Positions 45,473-57,618 of a stretch of DNA of 64,000 nucleotides are shown here, piece by piece. The notes under the pieces are model-generated. The model had not been told where the DNA came from and made no database searches. It saw only the letters and a list, made by a program, of their open reading frames with translations. The DNA comes from Anisus vortex. Taxonomy: Eukaryota; Mollusca; Gastropoda; Planorbidae. Made by a program: the position numbers and the translations under genes. Location: NCBI GenBank assembly GCA_949126835.1, contig OX421494.1:2859201-2923200 (forward strand), in the 5' to 3' direction. How positions within the stretch are numbered: position 1 is the first letter of the stretch; every line of letters starts with the position of its first letter.

Positions 45473-45692
45473 GGACCAAATTGATCCATAGGACCGGTGA
45501 AGCAGCGTTGAACAGTTTCTGTGGCCATGGCATACTAGGGGATTTTGTGGCCAGAACATGCCCAACCAAGTAAGGTCAGGTACCCATCAGAGCTGGGTAG
45601 ACTCAGGGACACCCTCCAAACCCGAAAACAACCTCCTAACCATCACCAGGATTCGTACGCTTTCGAACGCGCTGTTGTTCAGCCACCGAGCG
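45473..45692 (-). mobile_element. SINE family S1 copy
   Basis: Minus-strand copy with CGGTGGCTGAACAACAGCGC head, a worn B box, GGTTTGGAGGGTGTCCCTGA, GGTACCTGACCTTACTTGG and CTAGTATGCCATGGCCACAG. Confidence 0.72.
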
Positions 45693-45852
45693 TTGCTCTG
45701 TCATCGTAAAATCGCAACCTTTTCAGTTCAAAGCTAGCAACATACAAGTTCATGTGTTCATAACCCTTGACCTATCCGGATGACATAAAGAATTTCTATA
45801 GAAACTGGTCTGGACTTAACCCCGAAGTCAACTTACACCCGAGAATAAACCT

Positions 45853-45945
45853 TTTGTTAAAGTTTTGGGGTCATTACAGTCAATGGTAAGAGTTTTGGGG
45901 TCAGTAGAGTCAAGGGTTAGGTTTTTTTGGGGTCAGTACAGTCAA
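45853..45945. repeat. Short tandem repeat, three units
   Basis: Three imperfect copies of a roughly 34-bp unit with TTTTGGGGTCAGTACAGTCA. Confidence 0.7.
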
Positions 45946-46624
45946 GCCATGCTTTCATGATTTGAAGGACGATATATTTATGTATATATATATAGATATA
46001 TATATATTGGATAAAGAAAAATGTCTTCATGAAAATCAAAGCTCGGTCAATATTTCTAAGATACTAGTCGGATTGCAAAATCGTGTTATGGTTGTGAAAG
46101 CCATTAAAATCATTAGAAAAAAAACAACAAGTAATGTGCGTTAGTGTAGTAAAGTATATATTCCTGTACTAGTCTTGTACAATGTCAATACTGGCGTCCT
46201 ACTGAACTGACTTTCGGACACTTAGTATGTCCACCTGTGACTCAAACGGAGTTCATTTTTCTGTAACATATAAACTGTCTGAACTGAATATATTAAATAT
46301 TTCTCCCTGTCATACACCAAACCCAGTTAATTAAATTCATGTCGTTAAATAAATGTAAAATATAGTAACATTTTTACGAAACGAAATAAAAAGAAAAGAA
46401 AGTATAATATATAATTATTAAAGCTTTAAATTGTAACTAGCAAATGCAACACTCTAATAAAAACAAAACCCACAGAAAAACCTAGATCTAGATATTTAAA
46501 CACATTATTTAGTTCCGTTTGATTTGATTAATGAATAAAAACGCTTTTTCTTCAATGAGCAGAGTTTGGCAATGAATTGGGTTACTTGAGCCTGCATTGT
46601 TTATCAAAATTTATTTCCCTCATC
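45946..46624. other. AT-rich spacer, no gene seen
   Basis: A short TATATA tract at 45970-46008; nothing else recognised. Confidence 0.4.
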
Positions 46625-46921
46625 AAAGACTATAATAAGATGGAACACTTGCTCTATTTTTAGAGCTTATATTATGTTCTTTATCTTGTGCGCAGCCAAT
46701 AACGCTGTCCTAAATTACTTCTACGCTCCTACGTTTGCCTAAAGGTTTCCGCTGCATACAACTTTCGATTTTAATTTTAATTTTTCATTCAGAAAATGAT
46801 AGCGATAAAATAAAACGGAAGTGTACAATGCAAAAGGGAATCGGGAATTCCGATAAGAAGTCTTACGATTCATCAAATAGCAGAAATATTAAAACAAGCG
46901 GTCCATCTTATTATAGTCTTT
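46625..46921. mobile_element. MITE family M3
   Basis: 297 bp with inverted termini AAAGACTATAATAAGATGGA and TCCATCTTATTATAGTCTTT (20 bp, perfect). Flanks TCCCTCATC and GTCCTCATC look like a worn 8-9-bp target duplication, which would fit hAT or Mutator-type elements. Non-coding. Degenerate copy at 3853-4141, single end near 30.87 kb. Confidence 0.8.
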
Positions 46922-49584
46922 GTCCTCATCAAACCACGGATATGCTTAAGAATTAACACTCTTTTTTTTCTAAGGCCAGCCTGTTCACTGAAAAATATAA
47001 TTTGTGTCAAACTTCGAAATACATTTAGCTAGGGCAAATTTCTAGCTTAAATAAAATATATTCAAACTAATATTCTTAGCTCAATAACACCTTTTCACTC
47101 ACAAACATGTTGACGAATTGATCTCCATAAAATTACTTCAGTAGCAAAGGTTTCGTAAAAGTTCCTTGCTAATGATGCTTCGTTCATTTAAAACTATAGA
47201 ACTAAGCTAATTAATGTTCAGAAGTTCAAATTTAAATCTCATTCGTACCAATTGCTTCCCGGTTTGAAATGTTCTTTTAGCAATACTTCACATGTTTAGC
47301 AAGAATCTTTTCTCTGTACATTTAAAATCCGGACTCTTGTCTGAAATTGCTAGAATTATCCTGTAACAGCAGAAGACATGTAGCTCATTCTGAAAAGAAA
47401 AATACGTTTGCACTAAAAGACCTTTGCTGAAAGGTCATCATTATTCTTTTTTGTGTTTGAAAAGCGAATGGAAAAAAAAAATGTCCCTTTCATTTCACGT
47501 CAGGATTTCGAGAAATAAATGCGTTGAAATGGAGTTAAACAAGTAGAATTAAGAACTTTAGCAAGAGGAATAATCCCAGATGTCCGAAGATTTATTTAGA
47601 TATTTACTAGATATTCGTTTTATCCTCAATGTAGGGGAGTTGTTGATTTTTTGTTGTTGTTTTTGCCATTGACTTTTGACATATGGCCAAGAAACCGTTA
47701 GAATTTTGTCCAGAATCCAATCCTCCATTTATCATGTGAAGATTCTTTGAGATTTCTGATATATACGCGCTTCCTGAATGGATATAATTTAAGAAGAAGA
47801 AATTTGCGTCAAAAGATAAAAGTGCGTTAGGAAAATTCAAGCTGTTCTGACATGGGGACATTGACACAATGCTTGATTCTGCATGTCTAATATGTCAGAG
47901 AAAACATGTAATGCAGTATAGGGCGTCCACGAAGACACGCGATGTCTTTGTAATCTAATCTAAATTATATTTTATTAAATTAGAAATAAAATGTCTTGTA
48001 AAAACTATCGTTGCATATTTCATGCACAGCTTTTTATTATCCATTTTTGTGTCAATCAGTTTCCCGCTTTCTGTCTGTCCGTCTATTTTTCTCGTTGTCT
48101 TTTTGCCCGTGTCTCTGTTTCTTCTCTGCGTCTCAATCTTTCTCTCTATCTGTTTTTCTGTCTCTCTGTGTTTCTGTCTCTCCTCAGCTATTCTCATCGT
48201 CTCTGTATTTCTTTAGCCATATATCTCTCTCTCTCTCTCTGTATCTCTATGACTGCGTTTTCGTTTGTCTGTCAGTGTTTCTGTCCGTGTCTCTGTCTGT
48301 TTTTCTCTCCCTTCCTCCACCATGTCAGGAGATCTGTGTTACACTTCCGGTTGTATTTGCGTGAAAATTGTGTTGGTTTTTCATTTTATATTTTGACTAG
48401 ATTACATTTCTAACACTACACTCCCCACCCCTCCCATAGCGATGTACTGGGGCGGTGCTGACCCCGAGCAACCGTCCCCTCCACCGCCCTGCTAACAACA
48501 CAAGAAAAGCTCTATAGTAGTAGTACACTTACTTGCAGAACTGTAAAGGGGAGATTCGCTCTGTACACTTCTGATTCAATTATCACCCCTGTGATTGAGA
48601 TCTTGTTATGTCGGGGTAACTCGTGTTGATCAACTTGGGAGAGTTTGGTTTTCCTTCCCTTGTTAAGAAATCCGGCCGAGAAAGCCCACGCGCCCAAAAA
48701 AATGCTTGATTAAAGTTCAATAATCAATTTGTCTGCACCTGTTCTTATAGTAGTAAGTCAGATGACCGGAACCCACAGTCCAATATCCCTGTCCCGTATA
48801 TCAATAATACATACATAATGATACATCTTCCGTGAACATCTATTTTATACGGAAATGTCCATAAAAAATAATTTTGCCACAGCGTAGTAAAATGTTTTTT
48901 TGCATCACCAATGTTATCGCATAATTAAATAACTTAAATCAAAATACAATACATGCAACTATATTTTATCTTATTTTATATAACAGACGTTCCATCAATA
49001 GTATTATATACCAAAGATTAATGTGTCCTACTCTTTTCCGTCTATTCAAAACATCTTAACTAGGTAAAGATTATTTTTTCTAAAACCCTCATTTGATTGG
49101 GTGTTTTCTAAAGTTAAAGACTAACTGTTCATAAATAGCGCGTTATTTAAATTTGATATTAATGTGAAATTCTCAAGAGAGAGAAAAAGCACAGAACTCT
49201 ATTACTTTGGATATTATGTTACTTGTGATATCATTAGATGTAGAACAATCTCAAATTCCAGAAAAACATGTTATTGATGGCCAACATAATAAAATAGTCA
49301 TCTCTAACAACGGTTTGCATAAAGTGTTTTATCAAATTCAGTGAGAACTCGAGCATAAGCCGAACTTTTTAAACGCAATGTTTACGTCTGAGTAAAGGGT
49401 TTCGGCTTATACACGTGTAAATTACAAACAAATTACATATTTATTAAACGCTATTGATTACAATTTGTCTTCGAATGCGCTCTACATTTGCGTATGTTAT
49501 TAAAATAGATTAAATAAATGTGTTTTTAATGTTGCTTTAAAAATGTCAATATTTTCCGCTTGTTTAATAATAATTGTGTTCGGA
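46922..49584. other. Spacer with low-complexity tract, no gene seen
   Basis: 48060-48310 is a TCTG/TCTC-rich pyrimidine tract whose open frames are compositional. The remainder is AT-rich unique sequence. Confidence 0.45.
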
Positions 49585-49800
49585 AGTTAATTCCGCCACA
49601 GAGGTGCTACGACGCTGTAGGAGCGAGCTGCAAATGTTTCTCTTTTTACGTTTGCTACCTTGAGCTGTAGAAGGATTTCGTTTGAACGCAGATCTGTTCT
49701 CACTAATATGTGTAGCTTGACCATGAATCTGACGTACTGGGGAGATTGACCATGCAGGCTTTTATAGTGCATAGTCAGAACTTTAGAATAGTTCATTATA
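49585..49800 (-). mobile_element. LINE reverse-transcriptase C-terminal fragment
   Basis: Minus strand encodes YKSLHGQSPQYVRFMVKL, then RETFAARSYSVVAPLWRN. YKSLHGxxPxYLxxLV and the ARxFSxAAPxLWN patterns are standard near the end of LINE reverse transcriptases. Truncated. Confidence 0.68.
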
Positions 49801-49866
49801 CGGTAGTCTTATTCTACATCAGCTAAGACCAAACATATGATATTACTGACACATAATATATTATAA

Positions 49867-50236
49867 TGTATAATTATTTAACTCCCTTAAGTTTTTTTTT
49901 GTTTAGTGATTAGCTCCCCTTTGTTAACTCGTGGTCACTGTCCTTTTGGTGAACCTAGGTGTGCAATTTGCCATGAGGTGTGTAGCGAGAGGAACAGAAG
50001 AGAGTGTGTGTAGAGACTGATAAGGCTTGTTTTGACTGCTACTTGTGTTCTTATGAAATTGTATTTGTTTTGATGGACTTGTGTTGAGCTCTGTGTTACG
50101 TTAAATTAAAAGTTGTTGTTAATTGTTCCCGGAGTCTTTTATAATTACTTGGATGGAAGTTTGGACGCCAGAAAGCAAAATAAGAAGTAGGCTATTTGTG
50201 ATAGAACCGCTCACCCTAGACAGCGAGACGTAACAA
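49867..50236 (-). mobile_element. Possible solo LTR
   Basis: On the minus strand the block starts TTGTTACGTCTCGCTGTC and ends near ATTATACA, about 370 bp, with TATAA on both sides (49862-49866 and 50237-50241) as a possible 5-bp target duplication. TGTTACG starts are common for Gypsy-type LTRs. No internal domain or second LTR is present, so this is tentative. Confidence 0.33.
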
Positions 50237-50807
50237 TATAATGAACTATTCTACATCAGGTAAGCGGTAAGACTATGACGTTACTTCTTTAGCTTACGTG
50301 CTACTCCCCCCCCCCCCCCCAATCATTTACTTCAATGATATATTATTTGTGATGTAAACTTAAAGCCATTTTTTTCTTCTACATTAATTAAAATTCAAAT
50401 GGAAAAAAACTCTGGCGATGATAGAATAACTTTACAGCGTGATATTGCAACAAATGAGCTGACACGCGCTGTATGAAATAAACTATAAAGGTGGTTGTTT
50501 GATTGGGTGGGGGACCGTGTGTGTGTGTGTGTTTGGGGGGGGGGGTAGGAAGTGGGAGGAGGGGAGTCAATGGTGAACAGGATACTATGACTCTAATGGT
50601 CAGTGATAAAACGCACTGGCTGTGGAAAGGTCAGAATGGTGGCTGGGAATTGACTTGTATGTCAGAGTTTGACCAACTCATCAGGAGTACAGACGATGTA
50701 TCCTCGGGTCATTGTGTCAAAAGACTAAGATACTTTTTTGTAACTTATCTTAGTTTATGTCTGATGGGATAGAGAATATTTAATTCTTTATATTTTTTAA
50801 TTTAACA
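50237..50807. other. Spacer with C and G homopolymer runs
   Basis: Poly-C at 50305-50320; a (GT)n followed by poly-G at 50516-50545. No gene seen. Confidence 0.45.
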
Positions 50808-50945
50808 CGTTGCCACTTGGGAACAAAGAGTACTTATATGCATTTGTTCTCGCATAAGGGATAAGGAAAGTTGTTTTGTCTTTATGTTTATCTGAGTTTT
50901 GCAACAGGTTGTTAATGGGTTGTATTTCTAAATTAGAGTTTAATT
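50808..50945 (-). mobile_element. CR1-like LINE fragment
   Basis: Contains GAGTACTTATATGCATTTGT and TCTCGCATAAGGGATAAGG, matching the C-terminal coding region of the 44.2-kb copy. The tail is missing. Confidence 0.65.
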
Positions 50946-51237
50946 AATACATGCAACGTTTCAGCGATGTGAAAGTTTAGAAAAATTGAACAATTTACAT
51001 GCAATTCTACAATAATATATAACTTTAAGTGTATGAATTCAATAAGAACATTTGAAAAGTACTATATATTCTAATATAAATTTATCAATCAAATTCAAGT
51101 TTATATAATGAAATGTCAGATTCTGCAAACATAATTGAAAACCATTTCAAATTTGTTTATATTATCTTTTAAAACGATGAGTATTTTAGTATCTGTGAAG
51201 TTATTGGGCAATACCTTGTCTCAAAATGTCAATAGCT

Positions 51238-51611
51238 TACAGCCCAGGGGTCTCAAACTCGGGTGAATGCATGGGCCCTTTTATAACTTAAGAGGTTCTC
51301 AAGGGCCTCACCCCCCCCCCCCCCCCCAACAACCCGACCCTAGTAAACAAAAAAACACTTCATACTTCTTAACTCGTTTTACTACTAATCACGAATAATA
51401 TGCCACTTTACAATTTAGACACAAAGAATTATACCAAAGTGAACTATCATTATTATTATTATTTATTAAGTATGTTACGTATATAGAATTAACAATGCAA
51501 TTTGATGTGTATCAGTACTAGCTGTCTAAATTTCACGAATAATATATTTTTTTGTAAGCTTACTGCAGGCCTCAAAAATCCACTTGGTGGACCGCGTGTT
51601 TGAGACCACTG
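51238..51611. mobile_element. hAT-like MITE with CAGGGGTCTCAAAC ends
   Basis: Left CAGGGGTCTCAAACTC (from 51245) and right GTGTTTGAGACCACTG (to 51611) are inverted. Flanks CAATAGCT (51230-51237) and CAATAGCC (51612-51619) match at 7 of 8 bases; seven extra bases lie before the left CAGGGG. Contains a poly-C run. Non-coding. Confidence 0.7.
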
Positions 51612-51619
51612 CAATAGCC

Positions 51620-52004
51620 TCTAATGGTATACAATGAGGTTGAAGAATATAAATTTGAGACGCACTGGCGCTACTCGCCCCCTTCCCTCCTTGTCTGTGC
51701 TATTTTGAGCGTTCGGCCATCGGGAATATCCCAGTGTGTGAGTTGACCACAAATGTGATGCTACAATATATAGAAATTAATGTCAAAGGTTTAAATTACA
51801 CTTTGCGTCTTATCATTTTCCCAAGTTGTAGTATTGTCGCTGCCAGAAAATTATTTACATTTGTCTGTCCATGTCACATGACAAGAGAGAGATACCATTT
51901 GAACTACATTACAAAATGAAAAATAGTATCTACTTATTATGCGTATTTCTATTGCTCATTCAGATTTAGATAATTTCTGAGTCTTTAGTATTTTCTAATA
52001 GTAA
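51620..52004. other. Spacer, no gene seen
   Basis: AT-rich, no recognised feature. Confidence 0.4.
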
Positions 52005-52262
52005 TGGTAATGGTAATTTATATAGCGCTTCTATCCATGCTATTTTAGCATGCTCAGTGCGCTCTAGAAGACTATTAATCTGTGAGAGGTTTCACTGCTG
52101 CCGATTAAGCGCTCGTGATAACAACTCAATATTAACGTCATCTAGTCCCAAAACTCCTGTAGGGCGACAGGGATCTGCCGGTGGCGGGGTTCGAACCCGC
52201 GACGTGTCAGGTGATATTTTGGTTGACAGTCAGGTGAGCTAACCGCTCGGCCAGCCGACTTC
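52005..52262 (-). mobile_element. tRNA-derived SINE, family S2
   Basis: Minus strand: TCGGCTGGCCGAGCGGTTAG (A box), about 50 bp, then GCGGGTTCGAACCCCGCCAC (B box). After that come GTCGCCCTACAGGAGTTTTG, a body, GAGCGCACTGAGCATGC and TATATAA, ending in an ATTACC repeat. The tRNA-like head resembles a class II tRNA but the body and tail make it a SINE. Confidence 0.78.
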
Positions 52263-52314
52263 ACGAATTGAATTAAACAAGATCACTGTGAATAGACCCG
52301 TGAGACAGTATATC

Positions 52315-52560
52315 ACCTTCACCTTTCCCGGGTCGTTGGGCCACCATTTATTGACTGTTGGGTTGACTGTATGTCATTCGTCTCGGTCCCGCGCCGCCCT
52401 CTGGTAATCCGCAAGAGACAAGCCGGCCCACTCCCTGATGTCGTCATCCCATCGTCTCTTCTGTCTACCTCTCTTTCTTCCACCCTGCACTGTGCCCTGC
52501 AGTGTGATTTTCGTACAGGCCCACGGATCTTGCCACATGCCAGTACCATCTGAGTTTTAT
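52315..52560 (-). mobile_element. RTE-like LINE C-terminal fragment
   Basis: Related to the 28.3-kb fragment, sharing AAGAGACGATGGATG-like and GCAGGGCACAGTGCAG blocks. Degenerate frame with GPVRKSHCRAQCRVEER on the minus strand. Abuts the S2 SINE. Confidence 0.65.
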
Positions 52561-52794
52561 TTTACTAAGACAGTATATACTGGCAGTGTAAAGTGTTTAG
52601 AAAAACTGATTAAAAAAGGTTTACACCTCCAGTGGCAAAACATTTTTACTAGGTCGAGCCATTTTATTGACAAATATAAATGTGTTATCTTAAATGTAGA
52701 CCACTATTCAACGCTAGTACTGTATATGTCTGGAGAACCGCGGCTGTGAATCAAAGAAAACTCCATTCCTTTATAAATGTTAAAGAAGGATTCT

Positions 52795-53140
52795 AAGGAT
52801 TCACTGGCTGAAAGAATCAGCCACCTGAAACTGTGGCAGCGGGAAAAGCAGGATCCGATATAACAGGAGATCCTCAAGAGACGCTGGCAATGAATTGACC
52901 ATACACTCTAAAAACTGCTTCCAGCACAACTAGGCAAGCACTGAACTGGAACCCTCAGGGAAAATGAAAAAAAGGCCGACCGAGGAACACTTGGCGCAGA
53001 GAGGTGGAAGCAGGATACCAAGGAACTCGGGCAGAGATGCCTAGATGAGCCTTGTTTGCGGCCTATGTCCTAGGAAGGACCACAGACGTCGATGAGATCG
53101 GCTGCTAAGGCAGAAGAAGAAGAATAAGATTATATTGAAT
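52795..53140 (+). mobile_element. LINE 3' end fragment
   Basis: Plus strand reads RRWQ-IDHTL-KLLPAQLGKH, GRPRNTWRREVEAGYQGTRA, then CGGCTGCTAAGGCAGAAGAAG. GRPRNTWRRxxE is a hallmark of the RTE-group C-terminus. Contains stops. Confidence 0.7.
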
Positions 53141-53335
53141 TATAAAATAACACTTCGAAGTGAAGAAGAACAATTGGATAACTTCGCTCAGAAGAACTAT
53201 GCATAGCCCATGATTGGATGGTATTCTTGTCAATACAGCTAACTAAATGCTTGCTTTTTTTCATCTCTTGCTTACGGATTAGGAATATTTAGCAACAAAA
53301 ACATATTGTATATCATACTGACGCTCAATCTAAAC

Positions 53336-54693
53336 CATAGGTTCTCAACGGGGGGCGATATGGCCCCCAGGGGGGCGGTGAGAAGCTTTAGGGCGGCGCT
53401 GACATTCTGGGGGGCGATTGGGGGGCGGTGAAGGGCAAGTGGGCGGTACAAATGTACCTGATACATTTTAACACCTCAGCTATTTGAATCGATTAGTTTT
53501 TGGATGAAATGTGATGTAAACGCAAATGCTGCTAAATATCTGATATCCCCCAACAGTATGCCTACATATTATTATATAAATAAGAAATAAGAATCGCAGT
53601 GACTTTTCGATGAAGTAGGGGACTGTATTTGACAAATATGATGTGCGGCCGGCTGGTCCTGTGATTAATTCACCGGACTTCAACCCTGCTGACCGATCAC
53701 TGTCGCCCTAACATCTGCTACTATTAATGATATTTTTTTTTATATCAGATGACCTTATTTTATTTTTTTTTTCCAAATATGTTTATTCAAGATTTTACAT
53801 GTACAATCTCATATATTTTACAATGAAGAAAAGAGGATAGAAGAACAGTACATACATAGTTAAGGGGATAGAAGACAAAATAATTTACGAGACAAAAAGT
53901 TTCCTAACTTTAAATTTAAACTCATTCATTCTTCTTTTTTTTACCTACATGCTTAACATCCATACATATTCAAATTAATTTAAACATGTATTAAACGTAA
54001 ACATCCATTATTAACTGTAAGATATTTAAAACAACGTAATATGGAGAAAAATAAAACAAAGTGTGTAGAATTTATGTACATTTCATTTCAATTGTTCTAT
54101 CCCTTAATAAGCGGGTTAGATAAGTTGTAATCATACAAACTGGGTAGTTATTGTAATGCTTGAAAATATACATATAAATTCTTATAATATTTATATAATT
54201 TTCAAATGCTTTTTACAATTTAATCATTTCAAAATAATACATTTTAAGCCTTTTTTTTATAAAAGAAAAAAAACACAAATATTAGCTCAAATAAAACGGA
54301 CTAATTATCTCCCTTTAACTAATTTTTTTGTTACATATGATTCAATAGTGATGCCGAACAAATTCTGTTTTGTAATGTAACAAATATTACTGATTATTAG
54401 ACCTAAGGCTTTTGTATCCAAAATTGAAACAAAAATAGACAAATTGCTAGCAACACATCAGGCAAACGATTCACAATTATTTAAACATTTTGCTAAGACA
54501 TTTTTTTTTATCTATTAATTCTTACAATATGTTTCCTTTTCAGTTTTCTTTAAAGATAATTAATCACACAAAAAGTCTAGTCCGCCAAAAAAAAATAATT
54601 GCGGAAACTATAGTCCAGATGGGCGGAAGGGGGGCGGTGAGCGGAAAAAATTGTAAAAGGGGGCGGTGAGCCGAAAAGGGTTAAGAACCTATG
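53336..54693. mobile_element. hAT-type element with perfect 8-bp TSD, inserted in a LINE tail
   Basis: Termini CATAGGTTCTCAAC and GTTAAGAACCTATG are inverted. Perfect target duplication ATCTAAAC at 53328-53335 and 54694-54701. GGGGGGCGGTGAG-type subterminal repeats occur at both ends. The 1358-bp body is AT-rich with no transposase, so non-autonomous. Joining the flanks restores the CR1-like LINE tail (TGACGCTC before, AGAAGATTTTTGCGTCC after). Confidence 0.87.
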
Positions 54694-54701
54694 ATCTAAA
54701 C

Positions 54702-54860
54702 AGAAGATTTTTGCGTCCCATGCTTATCCGTGGTTTTAGTCTAGTTTGGCAATTTGATTAGCGTTTAGTATGATGTCAAGTTTTTTGTTTTCCTAGTTTG
54801 TTCAGGCAACCCATTTTATGCCAAGATGCCACTTGGTAAGAAAGAGAATTTATATGTTTT
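54702..54860 (-). mobile_element. CR1-like LINE 3' fragment interrupted by the hAT element
   Basis: Minus strand holds a worn tail and GAACAAACTAGGAAAAC of the C-terminal region. The last bases of the tail lie on the other side of the hAT insertion, at 53315-53335. Confidence 0.65.
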
Positions 54861-55000
54861 TGTATTATTACATTGAATAAATGGAATCACCAAGTATAGA
54901 GATATTATCTGTTATAAGATAATTATATTTTGATCTCAGATTTATTGAGTTTTTTATTATTGCTTTTAAGGAAATGAAGTGTCTAAAGTGTGACTATAGC

Positions 55001-55674
55001 CAGTGTTGCCACTGAGAAATTTGGGAAAATACTAGATTTCAGGCCAAATTTATCCTAGACTTGGCCAAAAAATACTAGATTCACCCGAAAAGCTTGCCCC
55101 CTATAAAAACTCATCAGATTTGTTAAACAATATATTCTCATGGCCCATTAATGACTTCTTTTTTTTTTTTTTTCATGAAAATTGTTTTTAATTTAATTAG
55201 GCCTACATATGATCAACAACACATGCCAGGCATATGCAATGTACCGGTAACTAGATCTAGGCCTAAGAATCTTAGAAAAAAATAAAATAAACTTCACAAT
55301 CTCCTTCCCACTTAAGGCTATTAAACGGCGTTCACAAGCAAGCACAAATGGATTAGGAAGTTTAGATCTATTAGGGCCTAGTTAAATGAAAATGACTAAA
55401 TGGCGGGCTAAACAAACAGGACAACTGAATAGGGGAATAGAAATGGCCAGGTTTCGTATGCTGCAGCAGAGCAAAGGATTTAAAGATAACCAAAGCCATT
55501 TAAAAGAGATAGCGAGTTTTGTACCTTAAAATTTCTTTTCTTTCTATCGTTCTTTCTTTCCTTTTTCCCCCACCTTTTCATGAAAAATACTAGATTTCTT
55601 AAAAAAATCCTAGAATCCTAGATTTGGCCAAACTATACTAGATCTAGTATAAAAATATTATAGTGGTAACAGTG
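55001..55674. mobile_element. hAT-type MITE with perfect 8-bp TSD
   Basis: Termini CAGTGTTGCCACT and AGTGGTAACAGTG pair at 11 of 13 positions. Perfect target duplication ACTATAGC at 54993-55000 and 55675-55682. Subterminal ATACTAGATTT / TACTAGAT motifs at both ends look like transposase binding repeats. 674 bp, non-coding. Confidence 0.88.
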
Positions 55675-55682
55675 ACTATAGC

Positions 55683-56492
55683 GCAGCTCTATAGATTACG
55701 TAGTAATCATACAAACTCGGTAGTTAGTGTAATGTTTTTAAGTGTACATAAATATTCCTTAATCATATATTATTTAAATATTTATATATTTTTCAAATAT
55801 CTTTTAACCGTTTGATCATTATAAAAATATAAATTGTAATTTGTTTATTTTTTAATAAAAGAAAAATAAGAAAGATATTAGAAATATTAGCAAAAATGAA
55901 AACACGGTTTATTTATAATTAAGATTTCTAATTTTTTTTCTATACTGATGCCAAAGCAATTATGTTTTATATTATAATTAGTATTACGGACTAATCATTA
56001 TTCCTTCATACAAATCCAGCATTATGGTAGCCTATTTATTTTAAGATGTAATTAGTATACAGTTATTTAAGTTAAAAGGTGTAAATAAAGATTTCCTGCA
56101 TTAATTAATTATTTAGTCCATATCTTGTAAACATTTATAATTATAACAATTATATAATATAATATTATTATTATATAATATAATGCTACTGAATGTCTCT
56201 TATATTTTTTTAATTAATAAAACTAAAAAATGTTTTAGAATTAGATATATTGGTGTTTAAGATAATTAAAAAAGATGAGCATAAACACTCTTTTAAATGT
56301 ACTTAGTCTAATTAATGAGCGCCTCGTCTTGAATGCTCTTCGCAAATTGCATAATGTCAGATGCAGAATTAGTGAGTTATGAGTGGTCAAGTGGCCGCTC
56401 TGTATGTTTAAAACAGTTTTCATGTGCGATGAAATATGTTCATAACTGAGCACTGCGCATTTTGAAATGGTTACTTTTCTTCGCCTGGCTAA
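55683..56492. other. AT-rich spacer, no gene seen
   Basis: Parts of 55690-56000 resemble sequence inside the 53.3-kb hAT element (AATCATACAAACTSGGTAGT near 54131 and 55706), so it may contain an older relative of it. Confidence 0.45.
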
Positions 56493-57135
56493 GTGGTAAC
56501 TAGGGATGTTAAAACCGGTTTGTTTTCAAAACCGGTTGTCGGGTCTATAAAACCGGTTTAAAACCGGATTTCGATCTCTTCCCCCCCCCCCCCCCCCCCC
56601 CCCCCGCAAAGTCACAAGTCACAGGCCAAAAAAGACAAATGTGCGTAGTTTTGTAGGTGTATTTAAAAAATAGTTCAAACTTATTAACTGTTCGCAGAGC
56701 ATTCAAGAGGTTGATTTGTGTGAATACATTATGATTTTGTACAATTTACCATAACATTCTTTAGAACTAAAAAAAAATATGGGCTTATTGATTAAAACCG
56801 ATAATAGCTTTCAATAGTGATAATTTGTGCACCGTGGACTTAGACTTGTAAAATAATGTATTGAATAGGATCACGTAGCACCTATCAAAAGTCAAAAGAA
56901 TGTGTATTTAATTCACAGACGCGGTGTCTAGCCGAATCGTTCAAGGCCACAGGACTAGGGATGTTAAACGAAAACCGGAATACCGGATTCCGGTTTTGAA
57001 ACTGAAAACCGGTTTTGATTTTAAAAACCGGATTTCGGTTTGTTGGTTGAAAGGTTATCATTACTTTAAGTAGCACACCTTTTTTTTCGGTTCTGATTGG
57101 AAAAAAAGAAAACCATAAAAACGAAGTTTTTATTA

Positions 57136-57586
57136 TACTCCCTTTATTTGCAAACTAAGTTTACCATCATGTAATTAAATAATTGATTGACTACTGCAAA
57201 TGAAACGTACAGAAAAAATATCTGTGTCGCAAATCTCAAAAATATCTCCTTACTCCGTATGAATTGTTCTCAAAATAATCGTAGCGCATAATTATTTTTT
57301 TTCTAGCTTTGCGCCGAAAAAGTATAAAAAGTTTCACAGGCATTTTTTACGCGAAATCAAAATATTTCTTATTCTTTCCGTTTAAGAAATGAATATTGTC
57401 ATAAGTGTAGTATTATTAAGTTGTTTTAACTGAAAATTTGATAGGATGTATTGTTAGGCGCCACAAATTTGCTGTCCAAATTTCAGCTCGATCGGACCAC
57501 GGGAAGTGGTCGAAAAATCGAAGCCAATTTTTGCACCATGCATTGACGGACGATTGCAGACATTGCAACTTAAAATAAAGGGAGTA
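57136..57586. mobile_element. Mariner-like MITE with TACTCCCTTTAT ends, copy 1
   Basis: Begins TACTCCCTTTATTTGCAAAC and ends AATAAAGGGAGTA, with TA at each edge as expected for Tc1/mariner-type targets. 451 bp, non-coding. Contains a strongly preserved block with TTTCAGCTCGATCGGACCAC. Confidence 0.7.
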
Positions 57587-57618
57587 ACAAGAAAACCGTA
57601 AAAACGAAGTTTTTATTA

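Noticed and set aside
47991..48413. 140-codon frame in a TCTG-rich tract
   Set aside because: Low-complexity pyrimidine tract; no domain or splice support.
52180..52262. Functional tRNA gene
   Set aside because: A and B boxes are present but the sequence continues into a SINE body and tail, and the middle does not fold as an anticodon arm.
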